From contig JAPTYO010000012.1 of NCBI GenBank assembly GCA_036873135.1, forward strand, positions 11,106,090 to 11,170,089: a stretch of 64,000 bases of DNA, written 5' to 3'. The notes beneath the pieces are model-generated. The model made no database searches and was not told the origin of the DNA. It worked only from the letters and a program-made list of their open reading frames with translations. Position numbers and translations under genes: made by a program. Below, in pieces: positions 10,401-19,066 of the stretch (its first letter is position 1; the number at the start of each line of letters is the position of its first letter). This stretch comes from Clarkia xantiana subsp. parviflora (taxonomy: Eukaryota > Streptophyta > Magnoliopsida > Myrtales > Onagraceae).

Positions 10401-11264
10401 CTGAATTGCTATCTTTTTGCTTCCTCCCATTGGCCTTACCTTTTGTGTTATTGGTCGCGTTGTCGCGTCTATATTGAGCTTGTGTGAGATTACTTCTTCT
10501 GATATTCCTGGCATATCGCTTGGTGACCAGGCGAACAGATCCTTGTATTCCCTTAGTAAAGCTACTAAGTGGTTTTCCTCTTCCTGAGATAAGGCGGTCC
10601 CGATTTTTGTCTTCCTATCGGGTTCTTCTATGAGTATTTCTTTTAATTCCTCCATGGGGGCTGGTCTTCCGTGATCTTCTCTTGGGTCCTCATCTATTAG
10701 TAGGACCTCTCTTGTTTTCTTCTTCTTGCTTAGTGCGATCCTTGCACATTTCCTTGCTACCTTCTGGTTACCCTTTACTTCCCCTATTCCTTGGCTTGTG
10801 GGGAATTTCATTTTCTGATGTAGTGTTGATGGTACCATACCCCACTTGTTGATTGTAGTGGTACCCAGGACTCCATTGTATTCCTCCATTTCTTCTGTGA
10901 TGAAGAAAGGGACATCGATCTTTAACTGCCTCTGCCCTATGCCCAATGTCACAGGTAGTGAGACTGCCCCCAGTGGGTATGTTGGCTCTCCTGAAAATCC
11001 CACCAAGGGGGAGTGAACCTGTTTTATGCTACTTGGCCTTACTCCCAGTATGTTGAGGACCTTCTTGCTAATGATGTTGGGTGAGCTTCCACTGTCTACC
11101 AGGATTCTTCCAATGTCCATATCAGTGACCTTCATTGTAATGACTAGGGCATCCCTGTTGTCTGGTAACACATGCTCCATGTCTCTTCTTGAAAATTGTA
11201 TTATATTTTCTATCTTTCCTTCTGCTTGTTCTTCCTTTGGTTTATGGTCCTCTAACTGTGCCAT
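7410..11264 (-). CDS. pol: Ty3/gypsy Tat-lineage Pol polyprotein (protease, RT, two RNase H domains, integrase)
   Basis: 1284 codons without interruption. Domains in order: aspartic protease with VDSGSS at residues 56-61; reverse transcriptase with the catalytic YVDDMIV around 424-430; the RT-linked RNase H; a second, archaeal-type RNase H starting KMHTDGSSNGGG near 720, which marks the Tat clade; then integrase with an HHCC finger (H-x-H before YWPSM, then CDHCQR) and the D,D,E core (WGIDLIG, SDNGPQF, GQVESANK). No chromodomain follows; the protein ends LKKYYV. The frame stays open upstream of the Met to a stop at 11322-11324. Those codons encode a Gly-rich VIHGGYGAGGES-like segment that I recognise as the gag-protease linker of Tat elements, so the natural start was in the lost gag. 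All catalytic motifs I can check are present. Expression would depend on the LTR promoter. Confidence 0.96.
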   Translation of the reverse strand: MAQLEDHKPKEEQAEGKIENIIQFSRRDMEHVLPDNRDALVITMKVTDMDIGRILVDSGSSPNIISKKVLNILGVRPSSIKQVHSPLVGFSGEPTYPLGAVSLPVTLGIGQRQLKIDVPFFITEEMEEYNGVLGTTTINKWGMVPSTLHQKMKFPTSQGIGEVKGNQKVARKCARIALSKKKKTREVLLIDEDPREDHGRPAPMEELKEILIEEPDRKTKIGTALSQEEENHLVALLREYKDLFAWSPSDMPGISEEVISHKLNIDATTRPITQKVRPMGGSKKIAIQEEVEKLLKTNFIKEIRFQTWVANPVLVKKAGGSWRMCIDYRDLNKACPKDSYPLPRIDQLVDATSGHQLMSSMDAYSGYNQIKMAHEDAPHTAFYADSEIYHYTVMPFGLINAGATYQRMVNKIFGDMIGKTMEAYVDDMIVKSKEKKDHVENLRSTFERMRQYQVRLNPKKCAFGVQSGKFLGFMVSQRGIEVNPEKLQAIEEMQSPTKHKEVQRLNGRLAALNRFLSKIGDKALPFFEVLRANKKFEWTPRCEEAFQQLKQHLKTLPPLAKPTPGEPLYLYISVSNVAVSSVLIKEENAAQLPVYFVSKTLAKYEINYLPIEKYLYALIILARKLRPYFHGHEVTVLTDQPLKHLLQRPDTSGRLTKWATELSEFRIHFAPRTAIKGQALADFIAEFTEINPDEDLGEIKNTREASSSQEKQPEELWKMHTDGSSNGGGSGASLLLYPPNSDTPLRYAMALTFKATDNEAEYEALITGLRIAKGVGAKHLRAKCDSQLVVNQLKGIYTAKSENMQKYLQQARDLIKSFQSFDIESVPREQNQEADTLSKLALGVEAGKEVHFVEQRMQSVIEHMQVLVIDEAEAWMTPMRQYIMEGKLPKDKVEAVKIERMARNYAVMDNELYKKGYSTPFLKCITYPETERVLAELHEGDAGCHEGARSIIRKVYNLGYYWPSMSKEAADLVQKCDHCQRYSRNITAPAAKLSSISGAWPFAQWGIDLIGPLPRTKWQKTCIIVAIDYFSKWIEAKVMGKTTDEQVVNFIKSHIVSRYGVPKAIISDNGPQFKSKKLQWYCERLNIEHRFASVKHPQTNGQVESANKIVLDGLKKRLHATKGSWVDELENVLWAVRTTPKIATGETPFGLVYGTEAVAPAEIAVSSLRTTYFEEHENNKARLLDLDMMEDKRWNSEEAQARMRLVSARYYNRQVKERQFHIGELVLRKNEFSHLDQVRKLSPKWEGPYKIASVPYANAYRLEDGDGYISTNTFSGEHLKKYYV

Positions 11265-11388
11265 ATACGCTTCTCTAGCATTCGCTGACTCTCCTCCAGC
11301 TCCATAACCTCCATGAATAACTTATACGATTGCCATCTGGCTGGTGTTAATTTAGGCTTTCTATTCGAAACCCACGGACGGCGCCAAG
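11265..11388 (-). pseudogene. Gag remnant: gag deleted between the primer site and the gag-pro linker
   Basis: Only about 45 bases separate the primer site from the stop that precedes the gag-pro linker, where a Tat element normally has more than 1 kb of gag. The linker codons (VIHGG... to AREAY) continue in frame into pol. The deletion end therefore lies between about 11325 and 11370. Confidence 0.75.
11371..11386 (-). other. Primer binding site of the inner element
   Basis: The minus strand reads TGGCGCCGTCCGTGGG two bases inside the 5' LTR. The first nine bases match the complement of the plant tRNA-Asp 3' end (TGGCGCCGT); the remainder diverges. It differs from the tRNA-Arg-type site of the outer element. 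Confidence 0.65.
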
Positions 11389-12118
11389 TGTTAGGTTCTG
11401 TGTCTAGAGTCAACGGGCGGTCGACTTAAGTCTCGTTCCTCACTGGAGATGTTGCGGATTCGATGCTCTCGGGTTGTGCTGTCCTAGCTTGTGTCCTTCC
11501 GTCCTTAGCTTCTCTTCTCTTCTCGCCCTGCAAGAGGGGCAATACCAGGCACAGAGGGGGGGTGGTGCCTGATGAACCCTCTCCGATGCTTAAGTCAGTA
11601 CGGTTTTAGAGAGATAAAGCTAGAGAGATGTCAGAGCAAAATTGTGCAACTTGCCAAGATGATCAAATGAATAGTGGAAGGGTTGTATTTATAGGCAACG
11701 GTGTCATTAAGGTGGCTTAATGACATCGTTAACCTTTAAACACAATTAATTAACCTTTAAACACGTAATTAAGACCTTAGGGTACGGAAAGGGTTGGCGG
11801 GAATAAACCGAGTATGGGAGTCTAAAAGCGGTGTCGGGGCCCTTGGGGAGAAGGAAAATCCGACCCCCAAGGGTAGGGGTTGGGTGTGGCCACCCAACCC
11901 CTCCTAGGGGAGATCGGGTTGGTCCACCCGATCTCCCCTAGGGGAGGTCGGGTACCTAGGTGAGTCTAACCTCGCCGGACGAGTATTTTGGCCTCGTCCG
12001 GACCATTGGTGTTTTCGCGAGGTGTTCGGGTTGAAGTTTCGATTTACAATCATTAACGGGGTGATTAAAATGAAACGATTCGGAAGTCAACGGGTTCAAA
12101 TTGGGCGTATATCCATCG
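11389..12118 (-). repeat. 5' LTR of the inner Tat element
   Basis: 730 bases paired with 2503-3247. Its first base in element direction is C instead of T (CGATGG against TGATGG), a point change at the terminal dinucleotide. A TATA-like element CTATAAATAC sits at 11686-11694 on the minus strand. Confidence 0.93.
11686..11693 (-). promoter_or_regulatory. TATA box in the 5' LTR
   Basis: The minus strand reads GCCTATAAATACAACCC inside the 5' LTR. It is the expected promoter for pol. The same motif is present in the 3' LTR. Confidence 0.6.
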
Positions 12119-12123
12119 AACAC

Positions 12124-12276
12124 TAACTATATTTTCCTAAATATTCCGAAAATAATAAATTAAATTCGAAATATCTTAAAAAATATTTATTTACTACCCT
12201 GTCGTATTTGGAAATTTCTTCTTTTAGCATTCACATGTCACGCGTGTCGCGCGTGGTCAAAAATTAGGTGCTTACA
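12124..12276 (-). repeat. LTR of the outer element, proximal (5') segment
   Basis: AT-rich sequence ending GGTGCTTACA on the plus strand, i.e. TGTAAGCACC on the minus strand. Together with 1567-2502 it makes one TG...CA LTR. The AACAC at its left edge is the duplication made by the inner element. Confidence 0.75.
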
Positions 12277-12784
12277 TTGCTGTGACTAATACTGTTATTT
12301 TATGTGATGGAGCTGTACGAGAGGCCAATTTCGTTGTGCATGGAGCGACTGTGGCTCTTTCTGGTGCTGGTCATATTTTAGCTGTTTCTGTTTCTTCTTT
12401 TGATGGGGATTCACCACTTTTGGCGGAGGGTATTGCTGTTAGGCCGGACTGCTGTTGGCAAGAGAGTTGGTGGATGGGGCTCGTTTCCTTTTTACTGATT
12501 CAACTACCTTGTTTGATCAGATTATGTCTGCTTCTACTGCTTGTAATCCCTCTTTGTTTGGGGTGATCCAGGATATCCGTTGTTTGCTGGGTTTTAATTC
12601 TGTTGTGTCTCTTCATACTGTCAGTAGATCTTTTGTTAAAGTGGCTCACAAAACTGTTAAAGTGGCTGCTAATCGTCGTCTTTCTGGTTCTTGGACTGCA
12701 CATTTTATCACTTCGTGTGTAATTGATGTTGTTTCTGTGTAATGTTTACGGTGTTTAATAATATTATCCTTTAATAAAAAAAAA
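12277..12784 (+). pseudogene. 3' end of an L1-type LINE: frameshifted RNase H domain and A-tail
   Basis: From 12282 the frame gives VILCDGAVREANF...GDSPLLAEGIAV. It then shifts near 12455-12470 into another frame giving RFLFTDSTTLFDQI...VAHKTVKVAANRR and a stop at 12740-12742. CDGA, LLAE and TDST are the first three acidic positions of the plant LINE RNase H fold (RVT_3 family). A short 3' UTR ends in an A-rich run at about 12773-12784. The 5' part was cut off by the outer retrotransposon, so the rest may lie beyond that element. Confidence 0.75.
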
Positions 12785-14174
12785 ATTAATAACTTCAGTT
12801 GTACTCTAAAATGAACCATAAGACAGTGGCGGGTCCACTATAGATTGTTATAATTTTGGATATATATTCCAACTGTCAATTTCAATGTGAATTAACTAGT
12901 GTTATTTAAGAATAACAATATTTTTTAACTGATAAAATATTTAAGTGTTAAACTTAAACACCACTTTTCATGATGCAAGTTTTTATTATTTTATTTTAAA
13001 TTTTATATATTATTACGTAACAGATGTGACATTTAAAAAAAAAAAAAAAAAATTGTATACCGATCTTAAGTGATAATGATCTCATTTGTTATTAATTATT
13101 GATCAAAACAACGTCGTCATCGAACCCACTTACCCAAAAACCGCCAGAAGCATATATGCCAGAAAAGTCCATTACGTAGTAGAGTATCTTTCATTGTTTG
13201 CTATTTGGACCAGAGTGAATGCCCAAACTAGATCATTCCGTTAAATTATTTCTGAAAGTAGGTTTCTTTAAAAACCAATTTTCAAAATATGTATTTTCAT
13301 ATTTTTAATAATATACATTATTTACATTACATCCTAAAGTTTATATTATGTTACAAATAAACCCTAAAACGATATATAATATAAAGAAGATTAAAAAGAT
13401 TAAATGTATAAAAAAAGTTAAAATGAAAACAAAAAATAATTAATAAATTAAATGATGAAAACGCACATTAAAAAATCATCAAAACGGATTTTTTTAGATT
13501 TTAATTCTTAAAAAATATGTGAAATTAAAATATAAAATTTAAAAACAAATAAGTTTTGAAGCAAATATATCATAAAAATACTAACTAAAATTCATTCTTA
13601 AATTTATTATATTGATTTTTCAAATTTAAATTAGTTTATTTGTTATTTTTTCCGTCACTAATTTTATAAAAATTGACATGTTTTATTTAGTGTTTATGTA
13701 CATGATCATTTTTATTTTTTCATACATAAAAAAATCATAAGTATTTAGTTTCTTTAAATTTTATATCACTATTATTTTATCATTTATATCTTTAGAATTT
13801 TTTTTTTTTGAATTTTTTTCACGGTTTAATATTTTATTATTTTTAAGTTTATACCTTTTACATACCTTAACTTTTCAAAAAATTTCCAACCATGGATGTA
13901 AAGTAAAAAATAAAAGTGATTAAAAAAAAAAAACCTATTTTAGGAATTCACTCTTGGACTACCCATTAGTATTAACAAATAGTCATTTAGAACTACATGT
14001 TTACAATAGTGTCAAAATCAGTGTATACAAGCGGGAATTTAGACTGAGAGAGACTACCATATGCAATGTGGAGCTGGGATTTGTTAATTCTCTTTAAAGG
14101 ACCATTCCAATTCAATTTTCAAGATTTTTCAATTTATCCATACATCTCCTATATGATTCATCTACTAATGTTTA
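12785..14174. other. AT-rich intergenic sequence, nothing recognised
   Basis: Very AT-rich, with an A16-17 run near 13038 and a T-run near 13800. No ORF or repeat boundary I can support. Confidence 0.5.
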
Positions 14175-14383
14175 CTCATCAACAGTGTTTTGAAAAACGG
14201 ACCGGCAGTTAGACCGAGTCAGACCGTGAACTAGACATATTAGCGGTCCGGTTCTGGTAAATTAGAACTGCACAGCAGAACCGATTTGACAAGATAAAAC
14301 CGGGTTAGATCGGATTGAATCGGTACCGGTCTGACTGTAAGAGAAAAGCACGCTTTTTTTCAATAAAATATTAATTGCATATA

Positions 14384-14440
14384 GCTGGACTTGAACCTAC
14401 GTCTTCGATAGAAATATTGGCACGCTACCACCTGACTACA
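14384..14440 (-). other. tRNA-like segment (pol III A and B boxes) inside the hAT MITE
   Basis: On the minus strand TAGTCAGGTGGTAG (A-box-like, 14425-14438) is followed, about 40 bases on, by GGTTCAAGTCC (B-box-like, 14387-14397). Spacing is tRNA-like, but I could not pair a convincing acceptor stem, so this is a tRNA-derived relic and not a functional tRNA gene. Confidence 0.5.
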
Positions 14441-14494
14441 TATCTAGAAGTTGTTAAAAGAACATATAAACAAATGTTATTTAGATTTATATAA

Positions 14495-14624
14495 GGGAAC
14501 GGTTATAATTAAGTCGAGTGTTTTTCAACTCGAATTTCCAACCTTTGGATCAATTTGGTTGAGATACACGCGCCTCCTTCAAGAACTGTCTACTAGATAA
14601 AGTATAAACTCTCCTCTCTCAACG

Positions 14625-14664
<40 letters not shown>

Positions 14665-16469
14665 TCTCTCCACAGTTCACTCTAGGGGTGGCAACGGGTC
14701 ACGGGTACCCGCTGACCCGCGGGGCACCGCCCCGTTTTTGCCATGTCGACCCGCGATCCGTGACCCGTGGGGCGGGTACGGTTTTGGGGTCGACTCGCCT
14801 CGTCGCCCCGCCCCGCCCCACACATGTATCATTTGTATATATATTACATGTATATTATATAAAACTATATAGATAATATACTACATTGTCAAAATAATAA
14901 GAATTCTAATGAGTTTGGTGACTTGTATTTTAATTTGAATTTAAATTTATAATTTATGATTCGAATTTTAAGCTAAATTTGAATATATAAATATATAATT
15001 TAGGGTTTAGAATTGTTGTTAATAAAATATGTGCTTCTAGTAGGCGACCCGCGGATCGACCCGCCCCGTCCCGCGAGATGTATGGGGCGGGTACAGGTCG
15101 ACCATCTCGACCCGCGGTGCGGGTATGGGGCAAGGGTTACCCGTCCTGCCCCGCGTCCTGCCCCGCTCCGTTGCCATCCCTACTTCACTCTATTTTTTTT
15201 CTCTCTCTCCTCGCCTCTAACATTTTGTCTTTCCCTTTTTTTCTTTAAAATATTGTATAATTAATTATTTTTTAGGAAAACATATTAAATTATTATTATG
15301 TATACATAAATTAATTTCTCTAATGAAAAAGTGAACTCCAATTTTTTTTTTAAACAACTCAAAATTATAAGATGTCCTTATTTTTTTATATACTATGATG
15401 AAATTATATATTGTATTTATTTTAGAGGAAAATAACTTGTAGGATTCTATATAGTTGTAAACAGATTAAGTATTAAATCCTAAAATTGTTTATTTAAAAA
15501 ATCATGTTAATGATTGAAAAATTAAAGATGACAAATTTCAGTTATTGTAAATTTATATTTTTTTTTACTAAACCATATATATTATACATGTTTCTGAATT
15601 TTGTACATGAATTATGCCTGTTAATATTTAACACGGTAGAATTCATTGATTTGTAAATTCATTTTTTAAATTAATATATTAAAAAACAATAGTCAACTTA
15701 TTATATTGATTAATTTTTTGCAATAATGTACGTAAGTTAGAAATATATGATTCATGTGTAATTCATAAGGTTTTATGGGTATTTTCACATGAAAAAATCG
15801 ATTCGCAAATTGGAGTACTGTAGAAAAAATAATGACTTCATAGGGTTAAAAAAAAATATGTATTCGAATCGTGTTTATGGTTTATGAATAAAGTCTCTTA
15901 TAATGCTAATAGAATTTTCGGGTAGGTTTCCGTTCCAGTATCAACATGATATAATTCATGAACGGTATTTAGAAACATAAATATATATAGTTGAGTAAAA
16001 AAAATATGTAATTTTTAGTAACCGAAATTGGTCATTCTTATTCATTACTTTTTCAATCATTAACATGAAATTTTAAATAAAAAAATGTTAGGATTTAATA
16101 CTAAATTTTGTTACAACTATATATTGTATCTACAAGTTATTTTCCTTTAAAATAAATACAATATATAATTTCATCAAAATATGTATAAAATTATCACATC
16201 TTAATTTGGAGTTCACCTTTTCAATTAGAGAAATTAATTTATATATGATTAATAATTTAATATATTTTTCTCGAAATATAATTAATTATACAATATTTTA
16301 TAAAGAAAAAAGGGAAAGGCAAATGTCAGAGGCATGAGAGAAGAAAGATAGAGGGGAGAGAGGAGGGTTTATCTGGACAAGTTCTTGAAGACGCGTGTAT
16401 CTCAATAAATTTGATCCAAAGGTTGGAATTTCGAGTTGAAAAACACTCGACTTAATTATAGCAACTCTC
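14495..16469. mobile_element. Mutator-like foldback element with long inverted arms
   Basis: The ends GGGAACGGTTATAATTAAGT and, inverted, GAGAGTTGCTATAATTAAGT are flanked by 9-bp repeats TTTATATAA (14486-14494) and TTAATATAA (16470-16478). The arms stay complementary for at least 600 bases each; for example 15300-15500 pairs with 16080-16260 (reading GATGAAATTATATATTG against its inverse). No transposase ORF. The left arm is interrupted by a 500-bp hAT MITE. Confidence 0.8.
14683..15182. mobile_element. hAT-type MITE nested in the MULE
   Basis: Ends TAGGGGTGGCAACGGG and, inverted, TAGGGATGGCAACGGA. Flanks GTTCACTC (14675-14682) and CTTCACTC (15183-15190) make an 8-bp duplication with one mismatch. 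GC-rich CCCGCGG/GACCCG motifs crowd both ends while the middle is AT-rich. The overlapping reading frames are not genes. An A-run of about 35 bases lies just outside its left end. Confidence 0.88.
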
Positions 16470-16484
16470 TTAATATAAATCCTA

Positions 16485-17815
16485 GGGTTAATAACCAAAT
16501 TGCTACCTGAACTTTGGCCCTTTTACAAATTGCTACCTTAACTTTTAATTTTGAAAATTATCTACCTCAACTTTGAAATTCAGATCAAATCGCTACCTCA
16601 GTCAATTTTTTGTCAATTTAGACAGAATTGAACCACATGTGTTTTTTTTCAAATATTTTTCTTCCAAAAATGTCATTGTCTCTCTTCCTTGCCTCCTTGT
16701 GTGAACATATTTCACCATATTCTCTCTGTTATCATCATTGCTTTATTATTTTATTCTATGTCGTATGTATATTTTCAATTCCAAAAGTTCAGACAAACTT
16801 CTACATTACTAATTAACAATTCATCCATCAAAACAAGCTGCAGAATCTAAAAGTTGTTTTGCTGTTGTTTTGATACAGTAATGGTGTTATTTCATTGTTG
16901 TTGTTTTTTTTTTCACTTTTGCTTATGCAATTTTTAGTTCGGTTTTAATTATATTACGTTTATGTTATGTGTTATTTTGTTGTGTTATCTTGCTGCAGTA
17001 AATATGTTGTATCATTGCTGTTTTTTTTTTCACTTTTTGCTGCTGCAATTTTCACTATTACGACGTTTACTTTTTGTTATTTTTTTGTTGAATCATAACG
17101 AAAATTTTTCGTTATTCTGTTGTTCAATTGCTTCCAATGTAAGGGGTCTGGGTATTTGTGGATCAAAGTCATAAAAAAGTAATACGTCCTTAAAATATAA
17201 TACAAATTAAGTTAAATTCACTCCACCTACTAGCATTTTCAGCATTTGCACAAAAAGATAAAAGATAAGATAAGAATAAGAGATAAAAGAGAAGTTGAAA
17301 CACTTGAAAGAGACAACTTTAAATCTATATCTATGTCTGGTATACTTGGAACTAACATCAAAATAATTTGAATTCCGTTATATTTTCATTAGGATATATA
17401 TGACATTTGCAAATTCCATAAATAATTTTCAGGTGAACAGAGCAAGTAGAGCGGCGAAGTTAACCTTTTTTTATGGTGGAATTGTTAATTAATAATATAG
17501 AAGTTTGTCTGAAATCTTGGAATTGAAGATATATATACGACATAGAAGAAAATAATAAAGCAAATATGATTATGGAGAGAAGATGGTGGATTATGTTCAC
17601 GCAAGGAAGCAAGGAATAAAGACAATGGCATTTTTGGAAGAAAAATATTTGGAAAAAACACATGTGTTTCAATTCTGTCTAAATTGACAAAAAATTGACT
17701 GAGGTACCGATTTGATCTGAATTTCAAAGTTGAGGTAGCTAATTTTCAAAATCAAAAGTTGAGGTAGCGATTTGTAAACTGACCAAAGTTTAGGTAGCAA
17801 TTTGGTTATTAACCC
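16485..17815. mobile_element. Mutator-like element with about 330-bp inverted repeats
   Basis: Exact 9-bp duplication TAAATCCTA at 16476-16484 and 17816-17824. Ends GGGTTAATAACCAAATTGCT are inverted at the right. The arms 16485-16815 and about 17480-17815 are complementary, including a TGTTTTTTTCAAATATTTTTC segment. It landed immediately beside the previous MULE, and the two elements' target duplications overlap by three bases. Internal 16820-17470 has no transposase ORF. Confidence 0.9.
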
Positions 17816-17980
17816 TAAATCCTAATAATGATGAGCAATGGATTCGTTTGAACCGGGTTGGACCGGGAACCGGTTATCTTTCTAGTTCAAGTCCCGGTCC
17901 GGTTTTCAAAACACTGCCCATCAATACAATTAATTGGAGACATTTCCTCTATCACATCTTCCTATTTATACACATCCAGT

Positions 17981-19032
17981 CTAGATCACCTAGCCTCACA
18001 AAATCTGCTGCCCCACTACGGTGTCCCACTTCCTACCTCGCCGTTGGGATTGCACCACGTGTCCATAAATCTAAAGCTTACTCTTTTAAGTAGGGATGGG
18101 CACTGAATCGGTTCAGGCCGAACCGGTTCCGGACCGGACCGGAACTGTTTTAAACGGTCCGGTCCAATAATAACTAGGGTTTTTTTTTTGGCTTAGGTTG
18201 GTCTAAAAAAAACTGGACTGGTTTGAACCGGTCCAGAACCGGTCCAGAACCGGTTTTGGACTGTTTTTTAAAAAAACAAGTTCTGGACCGGTTTTGTGTG
18301 TCGGACCGGTTTTATCAATAAAAATCGGTCCAAAACCAGTCAAAACCAGTCAAAACCAGTCAGAAACCGGTCAAAACCGGTCAGAAACCGGTCAAAAACT
18401 GGGTTTTAAAAAAAAAAAAAAAATCGGTCAAAAATGTTTTTTTTTTTTACTAAAAAGCGGTTCAAAACCGGTCCGGTCCGGACTGGTTTATTGGACTGGT
18501 TTGGTATACCCCTTGGACTGGTTCCAATTTAGGGGTTATAAACCAGTCCAATTTGGACCGGTTCACTCCGAACCGGTTCCAAACGGTCCGGTTCCAGACC
18601 AGTTCCGAACCAGTCCGGCCGGACCGGTTTTTATGCCCAAGCCTACTTTTAAGCAGCAAAATTTTTCTTTTCAATCTTGTCAAACAACTTCTCATCTCTT
18701 TCTTTTCACTCACGCGCCTTCAATATTTTTTTTTTCTTTTTCAGATAATTTATTATTTAATTCAATTTTTCTTTTGTCTCTCCTATTTAACTCAATCTTT
18801 CTGTAGTATATATATATTCTCACTCCTGTTATACATAATAATTTTTATATATATCATAGCATAAAATATAATAATAATAACTTTACAATTAGACTTTTTG
18901 TTTAAAACAGGGAACTTGGCCTCGGTCGCTTATCACAATACTTCACCGTGTCTTGTACTTTATAAAACTGGCTTCGTCTTTCCTTTATGCATCTTTTCAC
19001 AAAAAAAAAAAAACTATAACGTTTAGTAGGAA

Positions 19033-19066
<34 letters not shown>

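Larger units (their letters stand above)
2503..12118 (-). mobile_element. Inner Tat-type Ty3/gypsy retrotransposon, complete at both ends, gag deleted
   Basis: Two direct LTRs (2503-3247 and 11389-12118) flank 8.1 kb. An exact 5-bp duplication AACAC lies at 2498-2502 and 12119-12123, so this is one intact insertion. In its own direction the order is 5' LTR (right), primer site, gag remnant, pol, two tandem-repeat arrays, an antisense gene, polypurine tract, 3' LTR (left). I count by eye about twenty substitutions plus one 15-20 bp indel between the LTRs, so insertion was fairly recent but not current. A second (archaeal-type) RNase H between RT/RNase H and integrase, a long region after pol with satellite-like repeats, and an antisense ORF all fit the Tat lineage. 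Pol is open, but gag is missing, so retrotransposition would need gag supplied in trans. Confidence 0.93.
1..12276 (-). mobile_element. Outer Tat/Ogre-type Ty3 retrotransposon (LTR plus 5' internal part), interrupted by a second element
   Basis: On the minus strand an LTR reads TGTAAGCACC...GGTCTGACA. It is followed by a tRNA-Arg-type primer site, a leader with tandem repeats and a DUF7745-like ORF that runs off the left edge. The LTR is split at 2502/12124 by a complete younger retrotransposon. The order LTR, primer site, long leader, extra ORF before gag resembles the Ogre/Tat lineage, which carries an ORF upstream of gag. Gag, pol and the 3' LTR would lie left of the window. The right flank is a LINE fragment, so this element itself landed in older repeat DNA. 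Confidence 0.75.
14183..17916. mobile_element. hAT-type MITE carrying two Mutator-like insertions
   Basis: The left end CAGTGTTTTGAAAAACGG matches the inverted right end CAGTGTTTTGAAAACCGG. Flanks CTCATCAA (14175-14182) and CCCATCAA (17917-17924) form an 8-bp duplication with one mismatch. Subterminal ACCGG/CCGGT repeats are dense at both ends, as in hAT elements. Without the two nested MULEs the element is only about 400 bp, so it is non-autonomous. Confidence 0.85.

Noticed and set aside
7640..11307. Many ORFs of 60-120 codons opposite the pol gene
   Set aside because: Antisense shadows of a 1284-codon frame with complete catalytic motifs.
16628..17727. Three ORFs of 62-80 codons with similar peptides (CFFSNIFLPKM)
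   Set aside because: They are the two inverted arms of one MULE, which explains the repeated peptide.
18294..18864. Two overlapping ORFs of 170 and 103 codons
   Set aside because: They lie across the ACCGGT-rich hAT MITE (18091-18645). The peptides are repeats of the same motif (TGQNRSETGQ) and run over the element border.
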